From NCBI GenBank assembly GCA_035528905.1, contig DATKXU010000079.1:1-42854 (forward strand): DNA of 42,854 bases, given 5' to 3'. This DNA comes from DATKXU01 sp035528905. GTDB lineage: Bacteria; Armatimonadota; UBA5829; DTJY01. Below, in pieces: positions 29,379 through 37,618 of the stretch. The translations under genes and the position numbers were made by a program. Positions within the stretch are counted from its first letter, which is position 1. The number at the start of each line of letters is the position of its first letter. The notes beneath the pieces are model-generated. The model was not told the origin of the DNA. It saw nothing but the letters and a program-made list of their open reading frames with translations, and made no database searches.

Positions 29379-31511
29379 ATGGGAAATGAGGCCGGAAAGG
29401 CGGCTCGGCTCGCGGAGACCGAGCAGCCTCCTTCAACTAAGCGTTCAGGTATACCAAGGGGCGGGCGTGGGCTCTCGGAGGAGTGTCCAAGCAGGAGGCT
29501 GGCGTATGAGCAAATGCTGGCCGCCATTTCGTCCAGTGCTGTATCCGCGGAAGGTATGAGCGCCTTCCAGGATGAATGCCTGCGTATCATCGGTGAGACT
29601 CTAGACGTCAGCCGCGCGTATATCCTCGAATATCGCTCTGAGACAGACACTGTGGACAATACCTTCGAATGGACGGCTCCCCGAATCAAAGCCCGGAAAG
29701 CTCATCTGCAGGCCATTCCGGTGGGTTCGTGCCCCTATTGGTCTGAATTGAAGGCAGGCCACCAGGTTCTGACTACTTCGAACATGGAGAGAATACCTTC
29801 AGATCTGCGGCGGAGCGTGCTACATGCGCAAGACGTTAAGGCTGCGCTGGGGACCCCGCTCTATGTGAGCGGCGAGCTATACGGTTTCATGGGGTTCGAT
29901 GAGTGTCGCCAGCGCCGTGAGTGGCCGGGCGAAGATGTGGAACTGCTCAGAACCGCGGCGCGGATTATCAGCGGTGTGATTCTGCGCAGGCGGACTGAAC
30001 AGGCGCTGCAAAAGACCACCGAAATGCTGCAAGCGTTGGTTCATGCGTCTCCAGTGGCGATTATTACCCTTGACCGCGAGCGGAATGTCGAGCTCTGGAA
30101 TCCCCAGGCCGAGCGGATGTTCGGCTGGAGCGGGCAGGAGGTAATCGGACGTCCTCTTCCCATCATTCCCGAGGACAAGGAGGAAGAGTTCCGGGGAAAC
30201 CTCGCCCGCATCATCGCGGGTGAGACGCTCGCTGGTTTCGAAGTACGTCGTTGGAGGAAGGACGGGTCTCCGATTGACATCAGGGGCTCTGCAGCTCCCC
30301 TCCGCGGTCCTAATGACGACGTCGTTGGCGTCGTCGCGATGTTGGACGACATGACGGAGTACAAGCAATTCGAAGCGGGACTGCGGCAGTCACAGAAGTT
30401 AGAGGCCGTCGGCAGACTTGCCGGCGGCATAGCTCACGAGTTCAAAAACTTGCTAATGGGGATCTCTGGATATGCCGAGATTCTCCAGATGAAGTTGGGC
30501 CGGGACCATCCGCACTTTGGGATCACGGCTGATCTTATGAACTGTGTTGACAGAGCGTCAAAGCTGATCAGCCAGTTACGGACTTTCAGCAGTCGCCAGC
30601 GCATTGATGCTCGCCTGACCGATCTGAACAAACTGGTTGCAGAGTCGCAGAGGCTGCTGGAGCGTCTGCTTGGCGAGCACATTTCTGTGGTATTGGATCT
30701 GGCTCCGTACGCGGACATCGTCAACGTTGACCCCGGCCAGATCGAGCAGGTGCTGCTAAACTTGGCGATCAATGCTCGCGACGCCATGCCGCACGGCGGA
30801 TGGCTTACGATAAGCACCCGCCACAGGCGGTTCGAGGGGACAGACAAGCCCGATCACCTGGATGTTAAGCCAGGTGAGTACGCGGAGTTGGCGATTGCGG
30901 ACACCGGCATAGGCATGGACGATGCGACCAAGGATCACATTTTCGAGCCGTTCTTCACGACTAAGGATCCGGGCGAGAGTACCGGTCTGGGGTTGGCTGT
31001 CACATATGGTATCGTAAGGCAGCACAAGGGGTGCATAGACGTGTCGAGCGAGCTTGGGAAGGGCACCACTTTCCGCGTATACCTGCCCGCCGTGAAGCCG
31101 GCAGCTGCAGCCGGCGATGGCCTCACGGAATCGAGTCCCAGCGGCGGCACAGAGACGATCCTGCTTGCTGAGGACGAGGAAGTCGTGCGCGAGCCGGTCA
31201 AGTCTGTACTCGAGGGATACGGTTACACCGTGCTGTGCGCGAGCAACGGCGAGGAAGCCATAGAGTTGTTCAACGGGCATGCGGATGAAGTCGATCTCGT
31301 GATTCTCGACCTAGTCATGCCCAAGGCCGGCGGGAAGCACATTTGGCGTGCGATGAGTGAACGGCGGGCCGACTTGAAAGCGCTCTTCATCAGCGGTCAC
31401 TCCACGGTCGTGGTTCACCAGGATTTCAGCCCGCCTCCGAACATGCCCTTCCTGTCGAAACCGTTTTCGGCAACCGAGTTAGCGGCGCGAATAAGGGAAC
31501 TGCTCGGCTGA
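29379..31511 (+). CDS. GAF-PAS hybrid sensor histidine kinase with C-terminal receiver
   Basis: A 710-residue soluble hybrid kinase. The ATG at 29379 has a GAGAGGC site; the frame is open upstream to 29298 without better signals. Domains in order: low-complexity N-terminus (1-40), GAF (about 45-210), PAS (about 222-340, with WNPQAERMFGWSGQEV), HisKA with His353 in IAHEFKNLL (a variant of the HELRN box), HATPase (NLAINARDAMPHGG, DTGIGM, GESTGLGLA), and a receiver with Asp644 in VILDLVMPKAGG. The built-in receiver points to a phosphorelay, perhaps through the single receiver encoded 900 bp upstream. No membrane helix is present, so it senses a cytoplasmic signal. Its promoter may lie 435 bp upstream. 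Confidence 0.9.
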   Translation: MGNEAGKAARLAETEQPPSTKRSGIPRGGRGLSEECPSRRLAYEQMLAAISSSAVSAEGMSAFQDECLRIIGETLDVSRAYILEYRSETDTVDNTFEWTAPRIKARKAHLQAIPVGSCPYWSELKAGHQVLTTSNMERIPSDLRRSVLHAQDVKAALGTPLYVSGELYGFMGFDECRQRREWPGEDVELLRTAARIISGVILRRRTEQALQKTTEMLQALVHASPVAIITLDRERNVELWNPQAERMFGWSGQEVIGRPLPIIPEDKEEEFRGNLARIIAGETLAGFEVRRWRKDGSPIDIRGSAAPLRGPNDDVVGVVAMLDDMTEYKQFEAGLRQSQKLEAVGRLAGGIAHEFKNLLMGISGYAEILQMKLGRDHPHFGITADLMNCVDRASKLISQLRTFSSRQRIDARLTDLNKLVAESQRLLERLLGEHISVVLDLAPYADIVNVDPGQIEQVLLNLAINARDAMPHGGWLTISTRHRRFEGTDKPDHLDVKPGEYAELAIADTGIGMDDATKDHIFEPFFTTKDPGESTGLGLAVTYGIVRQHKGCIDVSSELGKGTTFRVYLPAVKPAAAAGDGLTESSPSGGTETILLAEDEEVVREPVKSVLEGYGYTVLCASNGEEAIELFNGHADEVDLVILDLVMPKAGGKHIWRAMSERRADLKALFISGHSTVVVHQDFSPPPNMPFLSKPFSATELAARIRELLG

Positions 31512-31691
31512 TTTCCTTCTCCAGTCACCATTCCTCCTGCTGACAGGCGACATAGCGACCTCAGTGCTGGCTCATAGGAGAACGGCGTCCTGTGCAGAGT
31601 GCCTCCATGGTATTCCTCGGCTGCCTTTTCTTTGTCTGCCTGGGTGGGTTCTAACATAAGAGCGGGAACAGTTTTCGGAGTTCATGCACCA

Positions 31692-31720
31692 TTGACAGCG
31701 CGTTCGCTCGCTGGTATAGT
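31692..31720 (+). promoter_or_regulatory. near-consensus promoter of the subtilase gene
   Basis: TTGACA (31692-31697), exactly 17 nt, TATAGT (31715-31720). The predicted start near 31727 lies inside the longest possible reading frame and shows that the true start codon is further downstream. The rest of the 31512-31829 gap holds nothing recognisable. Confidence 0.8.
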
Positions 31721-31829
31721 ACATACAGGTAGCTTACTCCATCAGCCGCGTTGTTTAAACAGCCTTCGACACCGGGAACAGCGTACTACGTCTGTGTGCT
31801 TCCAGTATTGGGCCTGCTGCCTGGAAACT

Positions 31830-33719
31830 ATGCAAGATGGCATGACTACTATGTCTGCAAACCGGTTCTTGGCGACCCGCATAATCCTGATCGTCTGTAT
31901 TGGGCTGCACCTGTTCGGATCGGCTTCGGATGCTGCGCGCAGGCCGGACAGGTACAAGGTGGGGGAGATACTTGTCAGATTCAAACCCGGCGCTCCCGCG
32001 AAGGGGATTATCGCAAGTCACCGTGCCACCGTCCGCGAAGTCGTGCCCCGGATAGACGTTTACTGCCTGCGCCTTCCGCCCGGACTCTCAGTGTCCGAGG
32101 CGGCGGAGAAGTTCAGCCGTAATCCCAACGTTGTCTTTGCGAGCCCAAACCACATCCTCTATGCCACTGTTTTCCCGGACGACGAGTGGTTCGAATGGCT
32201 CCAGTGGGGGTTGTACAACACAGATGGCAGACATGACATCCATGCCCCTGAGGCATGGGATCTGCATACAGGTTCGGCGAGTACTATCATTGCCATCGTT
32301 GACACAGGTATCGAGTCCAGCCATCCCGACCTGAGCGGGAAAGTCATCCAGGGCTACAATGCTATTGATGGATCAACGGATACCGACGACGACCACATGC
32401 ACGGCACGTTCGTGGCGGGAATTGCTGCCGCCTCAACGAACAACTACGAGGGAATCGCCGGCGTTGACTGGCATGCCAGGCTGATGCCTGTGAAGGCGAT
32501 TAACGCTTCCGGCGAGGGCGAGGAGATTGACGCGGCTGAAGGGATCGTCTGGGCTGTTAGCAACGGCGCGAAGATCATCAACCTCAGCTTCGGGACGTAT
32601 CTGGACGTTCCAGCCTTGGAAGCAGCGGTGAACGATGCGTGGGACGCCGGTTCGGTGGTCGTTTGTGCGAGCGGGAATGACGACCTTGATGATGCGACTT
32701 CGCCGCATTATCCATCGTACTATCCGACGACTATCGCCGTGGGCGCTACGAATGAGTACGACGAGCGATGTACGGAAGCGGACTGGTTCTACGGTGGGAG
32801 CAATTACGGCGATTCGCTGGACGTCATGGCGCCGGGCAACTGGATTTTCAGCACTGCGCCTACCTGGTATCCAACGCTCCTGGGAGTGCCTTATGAACTG
32901 ATGTCAGGGACATCCGCTGCCGCCCCATTCGTGTCAGGAGTGGCGGGGCTCATCTGGGCCGCGCATCCAAGTTGGACCAACCAGCAAGTCAGAGACCAGA
33001 TCGAGCGGACCTGCGATGACATCGGTTCTACCGGCTGGGATCGGTATACTGGTTGGGGAAGAGTCAACGCGTACCGCGCGCTAAGCGAGGCGTTTGATCC
33101 CTATCCCACAATCGGCTCGCTGCGCGATGCCCCGGACGGGGCGTTCGTCAGCCTGCCTGCGAGGCCGGTCACTGCCGGCACGTCCAATTTCACGGATCGG
33201 TTCTACATCGAAGAGCCCGACCGCTCTGCCGGGATAATGGTCTACTACGGCTCGACCGTCACCACTCCCACGTCAATCGGCGACAGTGTGGAAGTCTCCG
33301 GAAAGCTGTCTCTAGTCGGCGGGGAGCGTGCAATCACAAATCCTAGAGTTACCATTCCGGTCTCGGGGTCTGCGCCCAAGGCATTGGGCATGCCCAACAG
33401 AAGCGTAGGCGGCCAGTTTGCCCCTCACGGCGGCGTTACCGGAGGCAATGGTCTGGTCAACACAGGTTTGCTGGTTCAATCGTGGGGTAGGGTAACTTCG
33501 GTCGGGTGGAACTACTTTTACATGGATGATGGAAGTAATCTTCACGACGGTTCCGGTTTCACGGGGTTGAAAGTCTGCACCGGCAGCCTTACGAAGCCTG
33601 TGGGGAGTGATTTCGTTGTCGCTACCGGTATCAGTACCTTTGAGATCCCCACAGGGACGGACATGCGCATTCCGGTTGTTAGACCCAGGCGGCAATCGGA
33701 TATCCATATGCTGAACTGA
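31830..33719 (+). CDS. secreted subtilisin-like serine protease (S8) with prodomain and C-terminal beta domain
   Basis: A 629-residue exported protease if started at the ATG at 31830; ATGs at 31842 and 31851 are alternatives, with no clear ribosome binding site. The signal peptide spans about 12-35. The propeptide-like domain (about 42-110) begins KVGEILVRFKPG, the fervidolysin-type inhibitor pattern. The S8 catalytic domain spans about 135-480, with Asp158 (VDTGIESSHPD), His191 (MHGTFVAG) and Ser362 (SGTSAAAP). A C-terminal beta-rich domain (about 490-629) looks like an OB-fold/DNA-binding-type module seen in secreted nucleases and may bind substrate. It degrades extracellular protein. The upstream part of the frame (31599-31829) is rejected because the promoter lies in it. 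Confidence 0.92.
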   Translation: MQDGMTTMSANRFLATRIILIVCIGLHLFGSASDAARRPDRYKVGEILVRFKPGAPAKGIIASHRATVREVVPRIDVYCLRLPPGLSVSEAAEKFSRNPNVVFASPNHILYATVFPDDEWFEWLQWGLYNTDGRHDIHAPEAWDLHTGSASTIIAIVDTGIESSHPDLSGKVIQGYNAIDGSTDTDDDHMHGTFVAGIAAASTNNYEGIAGVDWHARLMPVKAINASGEGEEIDAAEGIVWAVSNGAKIINLSFGTYLDVPALEAAVNDAWDAGSVVVCASGNDDLDDATSPHYPSYYPTTIAVGATNEYDERCTEADWFYGGSNYGDSLDVMAPGNWIFSTAPTWYPTLLGVPYELMSGTSAAAPFVSGVAGLIWAAHPSWTNQQVRDQIERTCDDIGSTGWDRYTGWGRVNAYRALSEAFDPYPTIGSLRDAPDGAFVSLPARPVTAGTSNFTDRFYIEEPDRSAGIMVYYGSTVTTPTSIGDSVEVSGKLSLVGGERAITNPRVTIPVSGSAPKALGMPNRSVGGQFAPHGGVTGGNGLVNTGLLVQSWGRVTSVGWNYFYMDDGSNLHDGSGFTGLKVCTGSLTKPVGSDFVVATGISTFEIPTGTDMRIPVVRPRRQSDIHMLN

Positions 33720-33735
33720 AGCAGCGTCGGGGGCG

Positions 33736-33987
33736 ATGTATGTCTGCGCAGTCGGTGATGCCTCGGGGCAAGGTCTACAGCTTGCGCTGGGATGGAAACA
33801 CGAGTATGATTGGATGCAGACTGGCTTTGCGACCGCCAGTTGTGCTGCCATGGGAGGCTTGTTATGGAGGCCCACTAACGCTCCGGTTCAGGAGGTGTGT
33901 CACTGGGGTGGTTCTATCGAGACGGGCCGGTGGGTTCAGACCGGGCCACCGACCAAATGGAATTGGATAAAGGCCGGCGTGCCTTAG
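33736..33987 (+). CDS. small hypothetical protein
   Basis: An 83-codon frame with an ATG behind a GGGGGCG sequence, 17 bp after the subtilase stop. It is rich in Trp and Gly, with a loose repeated pattern W(M/V/I)xTGx (DWMQTGF, RWVQTGP) and an ending NWIKAGVP. No family is recognised and a second frame overlaps it. It could be a decayed C-terminal piece of a larger secreted protein. A strong hairpin follows at 34000. Confidence 0.3.
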   Translation: MYVCAVGDASGQGLQLALGWKHEYDWMQTGFATASCAAMGGLLWRPTNAPVQEVCHWGGSIETGRWVQTGPPTKWNWIKAGVP

Positions 33988-33999
33988 ATAAGCAAGGAG

Positions 34000-34025
34000 A
34001 GGTGGGGTCGAGGATGACCCCACCT
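34000..34025. terminator. bidirectional hairpin between convergent genes
   Basis: AGGTGGGGTC-GAGGAT-GACCCCACCT, a perfect 10-bp stem with a 6-nt loop. It separates the plus-strand subtilase region from a minus-strand gene ending at 34042. T-tracts are weak on both sides. Confidence 0.55.
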
Positions 34026-34041
34026 GTTCAACCTGATTGAG

Positions 34042-34749
34042 TTATTGACCGGCACCTGAGCTAGAGCTGGTGGGAACCTTCTTCAAGCGTTCATAGTAAT
34101 CATACGCCTTAAACCAGTTCAGAGCCGACCTGAGAGCCTTCCGAGCCTCTGTGTCCTTCTCTCGACCGACAGCGCTCTGCACAATGAACTCCGCCACATC
34201 TCTGCCTTCGGTACCTATCAGCACGCCAACGAAGCACTTCTCCCTGGTGTCGTCTTTTTCACACCTGAGCTTGGCAATTACGAGCTCGTGAGGGACTCGC
34301 GTTTTGACCAGGGCGGTTACGCAGGGAAAGTGTCTTCCAAGCTCATCTGGGTCCGGCGTATCCGGCAACCCTATCACGATTCGGTCTGGAAGATGCGGCT
34401 CCTTTGTTGCGCCCCAGAATCTATTGTAGTCAATCATGTCAAGCAAGTCTGGGACCGCCTCGACCGCACGTATGTCTCCTAGAATCTCTATTGCACCTAC
34501 AACAGCCGCCATGTTCTTCTCTCTCATAAGCGGGTCTTGGATAATGCTCCGAAGACTACCTATGATTTGGTTTCTCTCGTCTCCCACCAAGGCACGCGCT
34601 TGGGCGATTCTTTCCACCCGCCCTGATGTTAGTTTCGATTCCAGATCCAGCTCTGAGCTCCCACTGGCGGACAACGTGGTTACAATTATCATCGGCAGAG
34701 CTAGTAGCGATACTACGCAACGTTGCCGCGATATTCCTGCTGATGCCAT
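34042..34749 (-). CDS. secreted hypothetical protein (possible HEAT-like helices)
   Basis: A 235-residue protein. The ATG at 34749 has a strong AAGGAGGGT site. A signal peptide (about 1-30, ending SASG) leads to a largely helical domain. One segment, RIAQARALVGDERNQIIGSLRSII, then AVVGAIEILGDIRAVEAVPDLLDMI, has the spacing of HEAT/PBS-type repeats (two short helices, GD-x-RA). The C-terminus ends in Ser/Gly. The start is 21 bp past the Cys-rich gene stop, so the three minus-strand genes from 35481 to 34042 are probably one transcript. Function is unknown. Confidence 0.6.
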   Translation of the reverse strand: MASAGISRQRCVVSLLALPMIIVTTLSASGSSELDLESKLTSGRVERIAQARALVGDERNQIIGSLRSIIQDPLMREKNMAAVVGAIEILGDIRAVEAVPDLLDMIDYNRFWGATKEPHLPDRIVIGLPDTPDPDELGRHFPCVTALVKTRVPHELVIAKLRCEKDDTREKCFVGVLIGTEGRDVAEFIVQSAVGREKDTEARKALRSALNWFKAYDYYERLKKVPTSSSSGAGQ

Positions 34750-34770
34750 TGTTAATACCCTCCTTTCGTC

Positions 34771-35238
34771 TTAAGGTTGTAAGTCCCAAGTCAGATACTG
34801 CAGGTGACCGTCGCCAGCTGCATTATCCCCTTGTACGCCATTCTCCAAGGTCCAAGTTGTAGAGGTGTTCAGTTTGTAAGTTGACGTGTTGTCAGGCCAA
34901 GGAATCCATTGTAAAAGAACCATGATTTCTGTTGCGCTGTTGGTGGCGATCACTAGGTGGTCGCCCAGGTTGTAGTTCTGAGGCACTGCGAACATGCGGT
35001 ACCATTCCTCATCTGCGTCAGCCACCCCTTGGACGTCCAAGTCTGGGGTGGTGTCTACACCGCCTGGCGGACAGGTTGGGCTGCACCCGCAATTGGGGAG
35101 TTGACCACCGCACTGCACGCTGCAACCGCACGGGTTCGGTGGGCAGCCGGGCTCGCAGCCGCACGTCGGCTTCCGCCCCTGGCAGTTCGCCGTGCAGGAG
35201 CACGGATTCGGCGGGCATCCGGGCGTGCAGCCCCGCAT
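34771..35238 (-). CDS. Cys-rich repeat protein with novel C-terminal domain
   Basis: A 155-residue protein with 14 cysteines in its first 56 residues. They are arranged as repeated modules of the type C-x-PGCPPNPC-x-C-x3-C (GCPPNPCSC, then GCPPNPCGC, then a shortened copy ending SPTCPPGG). This is followed by a beta-rich, Cys-free domain of about 95 residues (YNLGDHLVIATNS, MVLLQWIPWPDNTS). No signal peptide is visible, and the next in-frame stop lies about 30 bp upstream of the ATG at 35238, so the start is limited to this region. The cysteines could bind metal or form a disulfide ladder. I know no matching family. It lies 30 bp downstream of a DUF378 gene. Confidence 0.55.
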   Translation of the reverse strand: MRGCTPGCPPNPCSCTANCQGRKPTCGCEPGCPPNPCGCSVQCGGQLPNCGCSPTCPPGGVDTTPDLDVQGVADADEEWYRMFAVPQNYNLGDHLVIATNSATEIMVLLQWIPWPDNTSTYKLNTSTTWTLENGVQGDNAAGDGHLQYLTWDLQP

Positions 35239-35268
35239 ACGGGTCAGTACCCTGTGCGGTTCTGTCGG

Positions 35269-35481
35269 CTAGTATGCAGCTCTGCCTGGGGTTAGTCTTA
35301 GCAGCCAGAGTATAAGATACAGCACTGCCGCCAGTCCGACGATGGCATAGACGAATCTGGACAGAGCGCTCTTCTCTCCAAGAATGGCCGCTACCAGGTC
35401 GAACTTGAAAAAGCCGACCAGTCCCCAGTTGAGGGCACCGATGATAATCAGGATCTTGCAGATGGTCAACAATGCACTCAT
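35269..35481 (-). CDS. DUF378 family small membrane protein (YuzA-like)
   Basis: A 70-residue protein with two transmembrane helices (about 3-25 and 42-62). It shows the DUF378 signature ALNWGLVGFFKFDLVA followed by a basic loop and VYAIVGLAAVLYL. The ATG at 35481 has a GAAGGGGG site. Family members are found in many bacteria and have no defined function. It is the first gene of a small minus-strand group with the Cys-rich protein and a secreted helical protein. No clear promoter was found in the 367-bp gap upstream (35482-35848), which holds nothing else recognisable. Confidence 0.88.
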   Translation of the reverse strand: MSALLTICKILIIIGALNWGLVGFFKFDLVAAILGEKSALSRFVYAIVGLAAVLYLILWLLRLTPGRAAY

Positions 35482-35848
35482 TTGGTTGACACCCCCTTCC
35501 TGGATTCAGGGACCAGCATTGCAGCTTCGCCACGTGTGACCAGAAACGCCGGCGAGGCTTTCCTGTTCCGGCTGCTATTTCGTTGTTCGGCCGTGTAATT
35601 CCTGCTCCTCTGTGAGTCTAGGCAAGGGATGTCAAGCCTGTGTCCGACATCAGCACATAGCCGCACGTCGGCGGCAATGGATGTACCACAGATCCATCTG
35701 ACAGGTCGCCACTCGCTGCGGATGATTAGTATCACGCTGCCAAGGAAGTTCTGATGGCACAGTACCGTCCGGCATTCCAATAATCCGTGCGGGTGTGGAT
35801 GTGATGAATGGAATAATATACCGTCAGGGCCAGTTAGGGAGGACTCGT

Positions 35849-36196
35849 ATGAAGGCCGCCTTCGTCACCGCAAGCCTACTTGCCTGCATGGCTTGTATGA
35901 TCGCTGGATGCAGCAAACAGGAACGCAAATCGGTTTCCGCCTTCTCCAAGAGCCTGAAGGTTCAGGATTGCCTCCTCCAGGGCGACCTCATCTCCGGAAC
36001 CGCCAGGAACACGAGCGACAAGACCCTGACCTACGTGGAAATCGACTTCGCCCTGTACGATGAGAAGGGCGAAAGAATCGGCACGACGACGACCAACACG
36101 ACGAACATTCAGCCGAATTCCTCATGGAACTTCGAGGCGTACGTTACCATGCAGAACGTGTCGAAGGCTGAAATCGCGGCTACGAGAGCGTATTAG
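35849..36196 (+). CDS. FxLYD-domain lipoprotein
   Basis: A 115-residue lipoprotein. The ATG at 35849 has a GGAGGA site; the frame is open upstream without signals. A signal peptide ends in the lipobox MIAGC (Cys at about residue 21). The mature part is a compact beta-sandwich with the FxLYD signature (VEIDFALYDEKGERIGTT) and a final strand ending IAATRAY. Such domains mediate binding in the envelope; the partner is unknown. It is divergent from the DUF378 group and probably a single-gene unit. Confidence 0.82.
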   Translation: MKAAFVTASLLACMACMIAGCSKQERKSVSAFSKSLKVQDCLLQGDLISGTARNTSDKTLTYVEIDFALYDEKGERIGTTTTNTTNIQPNSSWNFEAYVTMQNVSKAEIAATRAY

Positions 36197-36341
36197 TGCT
36201 TCACCGACCTGAGATCGGCCTCGCGCCCAACTCCCGGCAGGCGGGGTTTCACAAGCCTCAATAAAGCACGCGGGTTAGTGGGCCTGAGGCGAATGGCTAC
36301 CAAGCTTGTGTCTGCCGAATCCTCACGCCCAGTGAACCAAA

Positions 36342-36365
36342 CGGCCGATCCTTCCGGATCGGCCG
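36342..36365. terminator. perfect hairpin with TTCC loop
   Basis: CGGCCGATCC-TTCC-GGATCGGCCG, a perfect 10-bp stem, lies between the lipoprotein gene and the convergent AbiEii-like remnant. It is followed by CTTAT rather than a T-run. It is a possible shared transcript end; the remainder of the 36197-36469 gap is featureless. Confidence 0.5.
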
Positions 36366-36469
36366 CTTATGTGGGAGCTGGGGCGCGCTCCGTCAGCTTG
36401 CACCAATCGTGCTTGCGGCTTGGATGGTCAGGAGATATCGACTGGCGAAGAATGGTAGGCATCCGTGCG

Positions 36470-37345
36470 TCACGAACCTCTGAACTCGCGGACGTTCTGG
36501 GCTTTCCAGAGTAAGGCGGGGTGGTGGAGGATGCGGTCGGCGAGTTCGGGATCGTTGGTGAGGAGCGAGGGTTCTATCCGGGCGCGATCGAGGATGCGGT
36601 CGAGGAACTCTCGCTCCGCGTCGCTGTATGGGAGTACCGCGTTCAATGCGGCGCGGGTTTCTTCCACCACTTGCTGCGCGCAGCCTTCGGGATTGGTCGT
36701 GGCTGCGAGGTGGTCCGTTCGCAGGACGGGGAAGAGCGTGCTGCGAAGCTCGTGTGTCTCGAAACCGATGTCGTCCACTGTGAGGGTGCGCCAGTGCTTG
36801 CGGTTCATGGCTCCGTAGACGATGAAGGCACGACGAAGCCTGGCGGGATCGAAGACGGCGCGAGTCAGGAAGTGGTGGGCGTCGAAAAGGTTGCTGGCGG
36901 CGTGACGCGGGAGCAGCGCCGAGAGCTTCCCGACGGCGAGTTCATGTTCGTCAAGGATCGCTATATCCGAAGCGGAGTGTGAACCGATTGGGCGGGAGTC
37001 GCGAACCGTTACGGGCCAAAGCGGGGTGCGGAACATGAAGTTCAGGTCCACCTCCACGTTTCCGCCCTGACCCAAGGCGCTGTCATTCCGGAGCCGCCAC
37101 TTCCCTCCGGCATGGTCTTCGGGAATCCGCTGAATGTTGAAATCCTGCCGACCGCATACGGCTGCAATTGCATGCTCAACCTTCGGGCGTTCCGCAAGCA
37201 TCGTTTCACGATCCGACCGCCAAGAGGAAGTCCTCGACGTTGTGCGCCTGCTCGATAGTTGGCCAGGGGTGCTCTTGGAAGTGCTACCGTACATCGGCTT
37301 CAGACCTGCCAGTGAAGATATACAGAGTACAGCCACTGTGAGCAA
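36470..37345 (-). pseudogene. AbiEii/AbiGii-type nucleotidyltransferase, 5'-truncated
   Basis: The recognisable part (about residues 49-291 of the open frame) matches the middle and end of AbiEii-like proteins: VEVDLNFMFRTP, then LDEHELAVGKLSALLPRHAASNLFDAHHFL and a helical C-terminus with HHPALLWKAQN. The N-terminal nucleotidyltransferase signature (GGTAL/SL ... DIDL) that holds the catalytic aspartates is absent. The first about 48 residues are low-complexity Ser/Thr/Arg sequence unlike the family. No AbiEi-type antitoxin gene is adjacent. It is therefore judged a decayed or truncated member of a toxin-antitoxin/abortive-infection family. An alternative is a shortened domesticated protein starting at an internal ATG near 37201. 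Confidence 0.65.
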
Positions 37346-37618
37346 TCAGAAAATGAAACACCTCCGATCAGCGTATGTGTTGCATAACCAGCCGACTTCA
37401 CTCACCCGGAAAAGGAGACTCCTTGTCATCAATTGGTGTGCGCGGCGCTCCATCTGGGAGCGGCAAAGAATGGGGTGAGGCTTGTAGGAAGGAGTCAATC
37501 ACGTGGTTGCCGAATAGAATGAGAGGTCGCTCCAGCGAGAGCACCGGGAATCCGTACCTGCTGAAGTCACCATGCACGAACAAGGGGACTGGGGCAATTC
37601 AGATCTGGGTGGTATGGG

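Noticed and set aside
31599..31829. N-terminal extension of the subtilase
   Set aside because: The near-consensus promoter at 31692-31720 lies inside it. The extension has no signal-peptide character, whereas the shorter start gives one.
36470..37345. Active AbiE toxin-antitoxin system
   Set aside because: The catalytic N-terminal motif and the AbiEi antitoxin gene are both missing.
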